64,000 nucleotides of DNA, taken from the NCBI GenBank assembly GCA_029964075.1, contig CM057133.1:9944699-10008698 (forward strand). The letters are read 5' to 3'. How positions within the stretch are numbered: the first letter of the stretch is position 1; each line of letters opens with the position of its first letter. Of this stretch, positions 36,201 through 46,500 are shown piece after piece. Source of the stretch: Patiria pectinifera. Its lineage: Eukaryota; Echinodermata; Asteroidea; Valvatida; Asterinidae. The position numbers were made by a program, and so were the translations under genes. Under the pieces are notes generated by a model. That model was given only the letters and a program-made list of their open reading frames with translations. It was not told the origin of the DNA and ran no database searches.

Positions 36201-39200
36201 CAGATGTGCATTTCCCCGAGTGCTGTGCTGTGTGTTCTAAATCTACTATGGATGGTTCATGAAGAACATTTCTAAACAGTAATGACCACACACTGGCAAA
36301 AATACACTGAGGCTGAAAATTGGGCTTTGTCTATAAAATACATGTTAAGCGCATTAAGATATTTATTATGTAATGCGCTATATAAGAATTAACTATTATT
36401 ATTATTATTTTTTAGTTTGTCATAGAGTATAATACATGTATACAGATACACAATTCAAACATGAAAGCATACCTACATGTACATGTACATCCACTGAACA
36501 TGCTGCTACTTTTTGAATCCATGTACAATGTACATGTAGGCCTACACCATCATCAATTAGTGAATTATGGTGTATTTATCAATGGTACACTGCACTGCAT
36601 AATTCAAAAAGCTGCTTGAAAACGCTCACGTGTATTTTGAAGTGTGTCTATTACATACATTTGTGTATATGCAGCTCCCCCCAATAAAAAAACCAGAAAA
36701 ACATTTATAGTTTTGTTAACATTTAGCTTTTCAAAATTTATTCAAAGGAAAAAAAAGTTCAAATGGGAAGAGTTAATGTTCATGTATCTTATTCCCCAGA
36801 ATATCACCAGTACTAGTCCTTGTACATACGTACTTGTCTAGCAGCATACCGGTATTTTCTGTAAAGTGAATGCGTCTGATCAGTCAACACTAACCAAGCA
36901 CGGGTCAAGTGCAAGCAAGGCACACTGCGAATACAAGTCTCCCTTCAGATGAGAATACCCCGGTATTTGCCGGACAAAATTCAAGAGGTTTCGTAATAAA
37001 TGCAAGCCATCCATGTTTCCAGCCCGAGAAGCTAAAAAAAAAAATGCACAAGTAAAGAGAGTAGAAAAGAGGCAATTCAGGAGCTGAAACTAAGATTTAT
37101 CAGGGGAATTCATGCACATCGTCAGACCCGGTGACACACAAGTTGCCGTGGTAACGCATCAGTTTGTTCAATTAACTGCCATCGGTCGGAACGAACAAAA
37201 ACTTCCAAGTGCTGTCGCCCCCCTTCCCTTCCTGTTTGCGGCAGTTCATTTGATTCAATTTGAGAGAGCGTGTGTGCATTTGGGGAAATTTCAAGCATTA
37301 TAATGTGATTGTGATTCACATGTATAATGTGGAAGTGCGTACATTTGTGATCATACAGGCACAATTTGACAAAGAAAACTCTTTGAAACATGCACAGGAA
37401 CGGTTTTCTACATTTTGAAAACCAATTGTAAACTGTACAAAAGGATGTAAACTGACTCAAAGACATATTTGCCTGAAATAATTTCGAATTTAGCCTGAAA
37501 TCAGGCAACTGCAGGACTTAAAGTGCTTGTGTGAACATTATTTTGTGAATTTTTTGCTGCCTCTAAAAAAACAAGAACGATTAAAAAAAAAAAAAGATTA
37601 GTCTAGGGTGAGGGTCTAATAGCAGAATCCAGTTACAACAATTGTGTTTATATTTTCTGTGTTCTCAAATGTAGCCACTGAGCTAAAACTCTGTAGTTAC
37701 ATGTTTGTTTTAAACAAAAAATCACAAAATCACAAATGACCCTACATGTACGTACCTTTAAATTCCAAAATCAAATCAAATCTGTGCAAATGATTGCAGA
37801 GCCCATTTAAATATTTGTACTGAGGCCTCAAGCATGGCTGCTGAAATACATTAGGATTGTAGTCTCATATTATTTGTTGGATAAAGAGTGGGTCAAGTTA
37901 GACTGACTTATGCTTAGAATAGTTTTTTCTGCCAGGCATGCTCAGTATATCTGAGCATCTGAGTAGTCATGATAGTAGGTCGTGTCCTAGTTATTTGACG
38001 ATGAGTAATAAACGTTTCTCTGGGATGTTGGGTCAGTAACTTTTAAGCATAAAGTCTCAGTCAGTCACCGCCCAAAATTCTCACATACATGTACACGCAA
38101 GCAGACACATTACTTCAATGACTTAAAGTTCGGATTTGTTGGTTCATGTACCAAATGTTCTGTAAAAAAATTAATAAGTACACTGTACACTTCTTAATAA
38201 GTTTCTTAATAATAATACATTATTTTAACTGGGTAGCCCATACAATGGAATCCACTGACTGGGTGTCCCAGGGGGCCCAGTAAACAGAAGACAATGTGAA
38301 GAAATTACAGTTTTAGATGTGGGAGGAAAACCTAAGAAGAATATTGCGTGGAAAACCCACGGAATCAGGTAGGGACTGAAAATCCAATCCACATATTGGG
38401 AGAGAGAGAGCCTGATGCTGATTGGCTGATAGAAAAACTAGAGAATTTCTTTCTTTTTTTGTAATTAGCCAATCAGCATCGAGCTTTCATTGCATCAAGC
38501 TTTCTTGTTTTTTTAGCCTGCTTTCTGGTTGTCTTGTGCCATAATTTCCCTCATTAATCAAAGCCCTGCCCTTCTCACAAAATTAAACCTGCAGTAATAC
38601 TCACGGTGTCATTACAAGCTGTTCAGATGAGTCAAGAAATATCAGTATGTCACTTTTGAGTGTCATTTAGTCAGCTGTTTTGGTGAGTCTTTTATTAGAA
38701 TAAAGGGAAAAAATGTTGCAACCTGACGCCACTTCTGCAATTGTGTACAAAGTCTATGGAGAATCAAGAAAATTCTCCATGTATTTTCGGTAATCCTTAC
38801 CTTAAGGACCCCATTCCTATATAAGGTTAAAAGACTCACCAAAACAGCTAACTAAATGACACTCAAAAGTGACATTCTGATATTTCTTGACACATTTGAA
38901 CAATTGGCAATGACACCTTCTTAAATATCAGCAGGTTTAATTTTTTGGAAAGAGGGCGGGGCTTTGATTTACATGTATGAGGGTAAAAGGGTTAGATCAC
39001 CCTTTAGACTGCCATTCCCTAACAATCCAGTAAAGTATTTCGTGACAATTTGATCATTAATTAAAGGGAAGATACAACATTTGCAAACATCAAAAACTAA
39101 TTCAATTAGTTTTTTGATGTTTGCAAATGTTGTATCTTCCCTTTAATATTTATCTAGTCATTTTTGCAATGAAATTATGAATTGCCTTCATTAATTAAGA

Positions 39201-40972
39201 TGAGTGTATGACAAAAAGTGGCATCATCAGGTTGTAAATGTAAAATGTTTTTCACTATTTTGTCAGTACCTTCCTTTGCTAGTTTACACACGCCTACATG
39301 TACTTAGCCCGACTGCGTCTGGCCGTACAGTACTATCGCAAGCTCTGTAGTACAGCCAGACGCTGAATGCTTCCAAAAAGACTGAATTTTTTTGGCCGCT
39401 GATGTAGCGATTTTGCTTCATCTTTTGATCGAGATTATCTTTTCATCCAGGACACAAATTTCCACAGTTAAGGTTCGTAGTCGTAGAACAACTCATACCT
39501 TTTCAAAAAAACGTTGTTTGGTCTCAATATTTTCATCCATCTGGCCACAAGACGAATTTCAGTCATCAGATTCCACAAATATCGTCCCCCATGCGATTTC
39601 AAAATGGCGGCCGCACTGTAATGTATGCAATATGCAGGCGCGCCCGCGCAAACTCATGAATAAAACAGTCTGTGACGTTTGACCTCGTGTTTTTGGATGT
39701 GCGTGCGGCGGGGCCGTACGTCCAAAAACACGAGGTCAAACGTCACAGACTGTTTATGCATATTCATGAGTTTGCGCGGGCGTGCCTGCATATTGCATAC
39801 ATTACAGCGCGGCCGCCATTTTGAAATCGCATGGGGGATCGCATGGGGGACGATATTTGTGGAATCTGATGACTGAAATTCGTCTTGTGGCCAGATGGAT
39901 GAAAATACTGAGACCAAACAACGTTTTTTCGAAAAGGTATGAGTTGCTCTACGACTAAGAACCTTAACTGTGGAAATTTGTGTCCTGGATGAAAAGATAA
40001 TCTCGATCAAAAGATGTAGCAAAATCGCTACATCAGCGGCCAAAAAAATTCAGTCTTTTTGGAAGCATTCAGCGTCTGGCCGTACTACAGAGCTTGCGAT
40101 AGTACTGTACGGCCAGACGCAGTCGGGCTAACATGTACTGTACATCTGTGCATTGTGTATACCGGTCATACTAAAAAGCGTCAACACAGCGTCAACACAC
40201 TCCAAAGCGTCAACACGGCGTCAACACAGCGTCAACACATCCAAAATGCATTAGAAGTGACAAAAGCAGTATGTAACCCATATAGTATGGTCAGAAACAA
40301 GATTTTGGCTGAAAATCAATGGGTTAAACGTCTGAAAATTGCGATTTTCAGTTCAAGAAAATTGGCTCTCCGTGCTGCTCCGAAATCGGCTGCCATGTTG
40401 CCTCAGTGGCAGTGAGGACCATACCATTATGCTAAAGGGTGATATCGTTGTACAATAAACCAACAGAGAGGGCGCGGCCGGCCAATACCAAAAGATGTCC
40501 ATTTCAATAAAGTAAATGAAACATAAACACAACTCACAAAATAATGATTTACCACTCCGATCCTCAGTCCTCACAGATCTGGTATCCCTCTGTTGTTTAT
40601 GACAAGATAATGTCATTACCTACACACCCCTACTAAAAATGGTGTAGTCCAAGCTTTGTGCAAAGTCAAGATGGCGGACAACGGCCGTGCAAGCGAAAGG
40701 TCATTTTTTCGCGTGAAAATACTATATTTTTAACAACGAAATGGAAACTCAAACCAATGGAAATTCTCTTTTATTCTATGCTTTACAATTATATACCATT
40801 TTTGTTAATTCAGAATGTGTTTTGGATGTGTTGACGGTGTGTTGACGCTTCTGTCATGTGTTGACGCTGTGTTGACGCTTTTTAGTGCGACCCGTGTATA
40901 CATCACCATTACCCATGACCCTGTGCCACTGCACAATAATGTGATTTGTGGCACTGCTGCCGTGCTGGCCAT
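30211..40972 (-). CDS. CCDC142: CCDC142-like protein, 3' end not found
   Basis: Four exons join in frame: 40913-40972 (ATG 40972, context CAGCATGG), 37756-37840, 36895-37031 and the large exon 30211-31846, giving 639 residues so far. The exon boundaries are consensus (GTAATG, GTACGT, GTTAGT and GTAGGT donors). The large exon has a Pro/Ser-rich start (LPPLRVLHEQPALDLDTPPP), then helical sequence with 'LQRLMVSRSRLHFARECASR' and 'FSVSRILSILSKERSKLASL', which I match from memory to the vertebrate CCDC142 family, a poorly characterised helical protein. Residues 1-94 (CLRPQYKYLNGLCNHLHRFD, HLLRNLLNFVRQIPGY) have no counterpart that I recall. The last donor (30210) leaves phase 1, so at least one more exon must lie to the left, perhaps near or beyond the gap. 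I am moderately sure of the family and fairly sure that this is a real gene. Confidence 0.6.
34091..34114. repeat. (TG)n microsatellite
   Basis: Uninterrupted TG dinucleotides, about 12 units. Confidence 0.9.
34165..34350. other. GC-rich patch inside an intron
   Basis: GC-rich island in AT-rich DNA, open on both strands. Minus reads DELIRARAYFNRVRQRAVRL, plus reads HDQVSLLAERWRRTARWRT. I found no fitting splice pair and recognise no family. It could be a relic of a transposon or gene, or an unannotated exon. Confidence 0.25.
35270..35378. repeat. Dispersed repeat, inverted relative of 28705-28815
   Basis: The reverse complement matches 28705-28815 over about 110 bp with the same order of phrases. 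Confidence 0.5.
36335..36412 (+). repeat. Retroposon tail, 'gcgctatataagaatta(TTA)n'
   Basis: The phrase 'taatgcgctatataagaat' followed by (ATT)n is the kind of 3' tail seen on SINE/LINE pairs in marine invertebrates. Upstream sequence is too decayed to name. Confidence 0.4.
38225..38400. repeat. Dispersed repeat, relative of 18085-18300
   Basis: Shares 'gtgggaggaaaac', 'gaaaacccacgga' and 'ggactgaaaatccaatccac' with the EVC2 intron copy at 18.1-18.3 kb. It is truncated after 'acatattggg' at the start of a GA run. Confidence 0.5.
38408..38487. repeat. Hairpin, 18-bp arms
   Basis: 'cctgatgctgattggctga' at 38410 is matched by 'ttagccaatcagcatcgag' about 45 bp downstream. Confidence 0.65.
38545..38985. 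repeat. Inverted repeat, about 150-bp arms, with MITE half inside
   Basis: Left arm (about 38545-38700) and right arm (about 38825-38985) share 'gactcaccaaaacagct', 'aaatgacactcaaaagtgac', 'tttcttga' and 'gcaggtttaatttt' in opposite orientation. The loop carries 'gttgcaacctgacgccactt' and 'gtgtacaaagtctatgga', one half of the MITE family seen at 3655 and 51222. Confidence 0.6.
39060..39147. repeat. Near-perfect palindrome, about 43-bp arms
   Basis: 'attaaagggaagatacaaca' through 'tttgcaaacatcaaaaacta' is followed almost at once by its reverse complement; the loop is only a few bases. It can form a long hairpin or cruciform. Confidence 0.85.
39304..40131. mobile_element. Fold-back DNA element, 828 bp
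   Basis: The arms of about 390-410 bp (39304-39696 and 39720-40131) are near-identical reverse complements around a loop of about 23 bp. The ends read TTAGCCCGACTGCGTCTGG and its complement. Seven bases CATGTAC flank both sides (39297-39303 and 40132-40138), a possible target duplication, although this motif is common here. The right arm has a 13-bp tandem duplication ('gatcgcatggggg' near 39838-39850). There is no coding capacity; matching open frames on the two arms are mirror images of each other. Confidence 0.75.
40160..40895. mobile_element. TIR element with GTCAACAC-repeat ends, about 735 bp
   Basis: The left end reads 'ccggtcatactaaaaagcg' followed by repeats of 'gcgtcaacaca'. The right end is the reverse complement with small differences ('cgctttttagtgcgacccg'). 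Both ends finish with 'acatccaaaa' toward the centre. The interior has no clear frame. It ends about 17 bp from the donor of the first CCDC142-like exon. A similar 'gtcaac..cgtcgtcaacc' block is at 1226-1262 and, inverted, at 2618-2640. Confidence 0.6.
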
Positions 40973-41010
40973 GCTGGCGCATGAGCATGACGAGCGTGTG
41001 CTGGGAGTGT

Positions 41011-43307
41011 GAGTGGTTGATCATGGCAAACAAATTAAGGGAAAAAATCGAATAAAAAAGCATCAAAATCACACATTCAGATTAATACACTCTATGTTCA
41101 TGAAGTACACAAAACGACGATCCCTTACCTACATTTCAGACATTTTTCTACGCACACATCGCCTTCATTATCCGTTAAATTGTTGGACGCTGAACGGCCA
41201 AGCAGCCTATACACGTTGCTACAACAGCCATGTTTCACCAAATGCAAGAAATGTAAATATGCCATCCCATACTGCATCTGCCATTTTTATTCCCCTGTGT
41301 TTAAAGAACAGCCATTTCCTAAATAACTTGCATCTGAAGAGGTTTCGATCCAAATATCATCTTTGGGACTATATGAAAGTTGTATAACTATTTTTTAACC
41401 TTATATAGAATTTTAGTTATCAAAGAATATCTGATCACGTTAAAATTGGATATACCTTTATTTTACGCTGTTACATTTCCAACGAGGCAAGAGAAAATTG
41501 AGACGGTTCATGGATGTTAGCAAAGCGCCCTCTTGTGATGAAGTTAGGGATCATTTTTCGGGGGGCGGGCATTTTTTTGGGGGGGGGGGGGCTAACGCGA
41601 CTTGTTTTGAGGAGGGATGAAAATCATTAACAATTCTCAGCTCAAAGTTTAGGTGTTTTCTTTACATTTGTCGATATTTGAACCCGTCTTGTGGCCAAAA
41701 AAATGTTTAATTACCCCCAAATACAAAGAGATCTTATGTACTTCTTAATTGTAGTGCTGTATTAGGATTTTCTTTGCAAAATACTTCAAGGTTGATGATC
41801 TCGATGGGCCAGCGTCGGTTCTCTTTGTATCTATCCCATTAAATGGACAGTCGATGGAGAGCTTGGCAGAGCTATTGTTTAGGATTACCCTGTTACACCA
41901 ATACACGGGCCAAGACTGACCGATTTTTATAGGTCAGATGCATGAAGAAACTTCCAGTGAAAAGCAATTCTGAACAAACTGAATAAAATCGAATGTACTC
42001 TGGGACCAGCGCTACTATACTTGCCCTGACTTAGTATCACAATTCGAAGAGAATTCCCCCCCCCCCAAAAAAAAAAATTACAAAAAAGACAGAAGACCAT
42101 AACTAAGTAACCCCCGATCAAGGGAAATAAGTCTAACGTGAAACTCTCTCCAAAAAAGACGTTTCAATTAAACCTGGCTACGAAACGTCTCATCTGTTTT
42201 CAGAAACAAAATGAACTTGGCTGTGTTGTGTTTGCTCCATAAACCCTTGCCATTTTCTTGTTCAGGTCACATGTTCACATTCAGACAAGAATTATTCATT
42301 CAAACAGGGAATTCAGTTAAGCGAAACTTATTTATTGTACAAATGATATTTAATGAATTCGAATTCACAAATAAAACTTATACTCTTTTATATATACACA
42401 AAGTGCCCAGTGTCACAAACAAATTTACAAAACTTTTGAATAAAATTTGAAAAATCGGAAAAACATCTAAAAAGTAGTCTAATTCATTCCATAGTCTAAT
42501 CTAAAAAATAAGTAATACTGCTTGAATTTGTTTAATTAAAATGAAGTAAATTATTATTATTTTTTTTTTTTATAGTTGACAATAAAACTGATTGATCTTC
42601 ATTCTTTTCCAACAGGTCAGTTTAGTGCACTGAAATATTTCTGTTTGGTTTATAATCTTCTTATTTTCTTTCCATCCGAATCTCCAATTCATGTCCTAAA
42701 ATATCTTCAACAGTTTTCTATGCAAAAACAAAACAAATTATTTTGATCGATCTAATACTACACAATTTGCAATTACCCGGGAATGTACCTTCCAATTTAA
42801 CTTAAGATTTTGAGCAATTTTGTTGCTTCAAACAAATTAAAAAAGCACAGAAAGCAAACCCTTTGAATAAAATTTGATACTACAAAGGAATGTGCTTTTT
42901 GGCGGATGCAAAAAGTGCCCAGAAACCACGATCAATTATTTCAACAATATTAACAACAAATCACTTGAATTCAAAGTAAAAACTATCGACCTACACAAAT
43001 GACTGCAATTATTTCAACATTCAATCTTAATATATGGCTTTCTGTATGCGTTCAAAGGTTAACAGTTATTGCATTTTTTTATAATCTGCCTCAATGGTAT
43101 AATTTGAAAGAGCAGACATTTAAAGATCGTTCCCATGCTATTGAATCATTGGCTGTCAGGCAACAACTCATCTCTCGTAGGGCGGTTCATTTGCTCTCAA
43201 AATCGGAATAAAGCAGTTTTTTTTTCGTCAAACAAAACATACAAATTGGAAATTCGTTTTTTTAAGAGCAAAGGGAAAACAACTTTAAAAAATAAAGAGT
43301 TATGATC
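41011..43307. other. Intergenic stretch between the CCDC142-like gene and R3HCC1L
   Basis: It should hold the promoter of the CCDC142-like gene (just right of 41010) and the 3' UTR end of R3HCC1L (left of 43308). G- and C-runs lie at 41561-41591 and 42055-42067. A plus-strand open frame at 41013-41387 has no recognisable similarity and I take it as chance. Otherwise AT-rich and featureless. Confidence 0.45.
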
Positions 43308-43538
43308 TAAAGAATGCCCTCAAACTGGCCCAGAGTTCAAAGGATCTAAAGAGCGCCCTCAAGCTGGCCCAGAGTTCAAAGGATCTAAAGAGCGCCCTCA
43401 AGCTGGCCCAGAGTTCAAAGGATCTAAAGAGCGCCCTCAAGCTGGCCCAGAGTTCAAAGGATCTAAAGAGCGCCCTCAAGCTGGCCCAGAGTTCAAAAGA
43501 TCTAAAGAGCGCCCTCAAGGTGGCCCACAGTTCAAAGG
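43308..43538. repeat. 39-bp minisatellite, about six copies, R3HCC1L 3' UTR
   Basis: The unit begins TCTAAAGAGCGCCCTCAAGC and continues TGGCCCAGAGTTCAAAGGA (39 bp). Copies are nearly identical, with the outermost copies most diverged. On the gene strand it starts directly after the R3HCC1L stop codon (43539-43541). Because 39 is a multiple of three, one minus-strand frame is open and reads a 13-residue repeat (RALFRSFELWASL). Confidence 0.9.
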
Positions 43539-46500
43539 TCAGATGTTACCACTCCAGATGTCCTCCTGTTGTCTCTTGTCATTCCGTCGGCGATCTGATG
43601 GGAAGGAGGCAAGGGAGAGAGTAGTAATTATCAACAACTTGTTTGAAGCATTCGCGTTGAATCATTCCCATGATTATGACAAGTAGTGACCATTATGCCA
43701 TTAGATCAAGAATATCACAGTTATTTTAGGTTAAATTAAGCCCTACTGTCTTGTTTACAATGCATGATGTGCTTGCTAACTAAACGCTTGCCTACTGCAA
43801 TGGTGGCTTGCCTACTGCAATGGTGGCTTGCCTACTGCAATGGTGGCTTGCCTACTGCAATGATGGCTTGCCTACTGCAATGGTGGCTTGCCTACTGCAA
43901 TGATGGCTTGCCTACTGCAATGGTGGCTTGCCTACTGCAATGGTGGCTTGCCTACTGCAATGGTGGCTTGCCTACTGCAATGATGGCTTGCCTACTGCAA
44001 TGGTGGCTTGCCTACTGCAATGATGGCTTGCCTACTGCAATGGTGGCTTGCCTACTGCAATGGTGGCTTGCCTACTGCAATGGTGGCTTGCCTACTGCAA
44101 TGGTGGCTTGCCTACTGCAATGGTGGCTTGCCTACTGTAATGGTGGCCGATTATGGGGAAACCAGTTGCTCACGTGGTACTTTGACGTCATACAATTGCA
44201 ACCTTTTGCTCAAAGGAGCATGAAATGCTTGTGTAGCACCTGGGAGCGAGTGTGGTAGCCCCTCATTCACGGCGTCTTATCTTAGTCGCTTGATAAGTCT
44301 ATAAGCAAAAGATCCATTACCTGGGCCCAATTCCATGGCTCTGCTTACCATTAGCAAAAATCCCTGCTTACGGTAGCAGAAAATTCCGTGCTGACAATTA
44401 GCATAATTTCACAGGTTAGCAAGGAATTTTGGCTTATGCGCATGCGTACATCTTGTAACCAAGGATCCTGCGCTTACAGAGTTAGCACATAATTTTTCTG
44501 CTAGCACTGATAGCACAGAATGGTTATCGTACATGCAGAATTCTGTGGTTTGTAGAGCCAAGAAATGGGACCTGGATGGTAGAGCAGGAAGCTATTTGCT
44601 AAACATGAAAAATATTTGCTTAGCAAAAAGCAGGTTACCAGCTAATATGTCACACAATGTACATTGCCTGTGACTGGTTCCCAGCTGATTCCTGCTTAGC
44701 ACATAAATCTGCTAAGCAATATATTCTCAGCTTAGCAGCTCTTGCCCTGGACATCAAAATAATAATTTGGGAGGTTAAGCATCCTTACTCGCAGCTGATA
44801 TGCTGAATTGCGAAGGACGCGGCGACAACGTGGTCGGGCCGCTGGCACATAAAGGCGCCTAAGGCTGCCGGCCACATCGACCCATTAAGACCACGGAGCA
44901 TAGCCTGAGATCGAAAGTGTTTGATTTTCCAAAGGATAAACGGTGGACTACCTTTAGCTTCTTTCAGCTTTTGCCTCTCTGCTGCCCTCTGTTCCTTGGA
45001 CTCGTTGGTCTTCAGTCCCAGGGCCCCGCTGACCAGCCTCCGGGCTGTAGCGGCCGAGGTCTCGGGTCGAGGTTTGCTGGGCGGATTCAGGAACTCCACA
45101 GACTGCTTGGCTTTGACTTTGGCCTCCCGGGAGGCGAGGAGTAAGGGCCGGGTGCGGAACATGGGGTTGGATATGCTCAGGGCGTCTTGGGCTGGTGATA
45201 AAAACAAATCCACCGCCAACAACAAAAATAGTCATTTGAGGCACTGGCATAATTTAACCCCAACTGTCTAGAGTATTTGTCCGCAAACCCTGCCCAACTT
45301 TCAATACTTGTCAAAGTGAGAGTTCTGCCAGGTGTAACAATATCCAAACAGGTCCCCCAAAAAAGTACTGTTGCGTAGTGAAGTTTTGTCTGATTCAGGC
45401 AGATTTCTTGCAAAAATGTCACAAAAGTTAACCCTTTAAAATTGTAAGCCCTGGTACTGTCCCTAACTGCCCTGCCTGTTACTCCTCATACTCCCCGACC
45501 CCCCATCTCCCCTGCACTCGATTGTGTTATTGATGCATGGAGGAGTAAATACAGTGTAATACACTTTAATTCAAGTGCTAAAGGGTTTAAGGATCCAACT
45601 GAAGAAGCAGTATTATTTGTTGGTCCCCCCCCCTCCTTTGGGGCGTGGCTTTACTTACCAATGATTGATGATGGGAATATAGCCAGAGCATGCGTGTCGT
45701 CAATCCACTTTATGTCCATTTCTTTGGTTCTGGATAAATATAAAAAAATATAGACTATAGACTGGCAGGCTTGCAGCTGTTCACCGATGTGTAACCGATT
45801 GCGTATGCATGTCATAGTGAAATATTAACATAATTGATGTTATCATTCTTACTTCATATTACAGAATCCAGTAATCAGATCGTGAGTCTTGAAGTCGGGA
45901 GGGAAATCAAACACCTCAATAACATGCTCCAGCTCTGAAACAGAACAATTACAAAAACCACCATTAACCAAATGTTTTTCTGGTGAGTTCCACCCTCAAA
46001 GCATGGTATATTTATCTATTATACAATGCCTGAATAAGTCCCTGTCATCTGATTGGTGGATCGTTGATCACATGTCATTGAATAATTGTCCCAACACATG
46101 GCCAGGCCGCACTGCAAAAATAGAAGTTCTGTTGCAAGATCACACTCATTGTCGGCTCTGACCAATCAGATGACGAGGATTTATTCACATTTTTCACTTT
46201 CGTGCAATGGAAAGAAACTTTTCATTCGGTGACATGTGGAGTGTTCCATTCAACTCAGCATCAATCTCGTGGAATGGAACATCCCATTTGTCACCACATG
46301 AAATTATTCTTACCATTGCACTCACAAACATTATTTATATGCTATGCTATACCTGAATAGTTCATGTTGTCTTTGGGTTGATAGTTGTAGTAATCTCTTT
46401 TGGACTGCTTCACAGAAACCTCAACGTTCCCGACACCTTCTGACAACTGCAAAAAGTTCAAGAAGTAATCATTTTCCCGTTACAAAGGTTGTATTTGTTA

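Larger units (their letters stand above)
31847..36894 (-). other. CCDC142-like intron 3, no gene seen
   Basis: A 5-kb intron. It contains a 34-bp tandem duplication at 33085-33160 ('gtcattttaaagctaaattt'), a (TG)n microsatellite at 34091-34114, many ACATGTACATGT blocks, a GC-rich patch at 34165-34350 and a retroposon-like tail at 36340-36412. Short open frames look random. Confidence 0.55.
37841..40912 (-). other. CCDC142-like intron 1, packed with inverted repeats
   Basis: This 3-kb intron contains, from left to right, a dispersed repeat piece (38225-38400), a hairpin (38408-38487), an inverted repeat with an embedded MITE half (38545-38985), a perfect palindrome (39060-39147), a large fold-back element (39304-40131) and a TIR element (40160-40895). 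Little unique sequence remains. Confidence 0.7.

Noticed and set aside
39392-40043. Two similar open frames of about 100-130 codons on opposite strands
   Set aside because: They are mirror images on the two arms of the fold-back element, so the similarity reflects the inverted repeat and not a gene family.
40905-41010. A plus-strand exon reading HDPVPLHNNVICGTAAVLAM
   Set aside because: It looks protein-like and ends at a GTGAGT, but the minus strand has a good start context, donor and phase-matched downstream exons. I take the plus frame as a shadow.
41013-41387. A 124-codon plus-strand frame
   Set aside because: Composition is like random AT-rich DNA, there are no splice or promoter signs, and the minus-strand CCDC142-like first exon next to it is better supported.
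43300-43518. A 72-codon minus-strand frame with a 13-residue repeat
   Set aside because: It is the 39-bp minisatellite in the R3HCC1L 3' UTR. I keep it as a repeat and not as a gene.
43764-44258. A 164-codon open frame
   Set aside because: It is the translation of the 20-bp minisatellite, whose 60-bp triple period keeps all frames similar. It has no gene-like start, no splice sites and no similarity.
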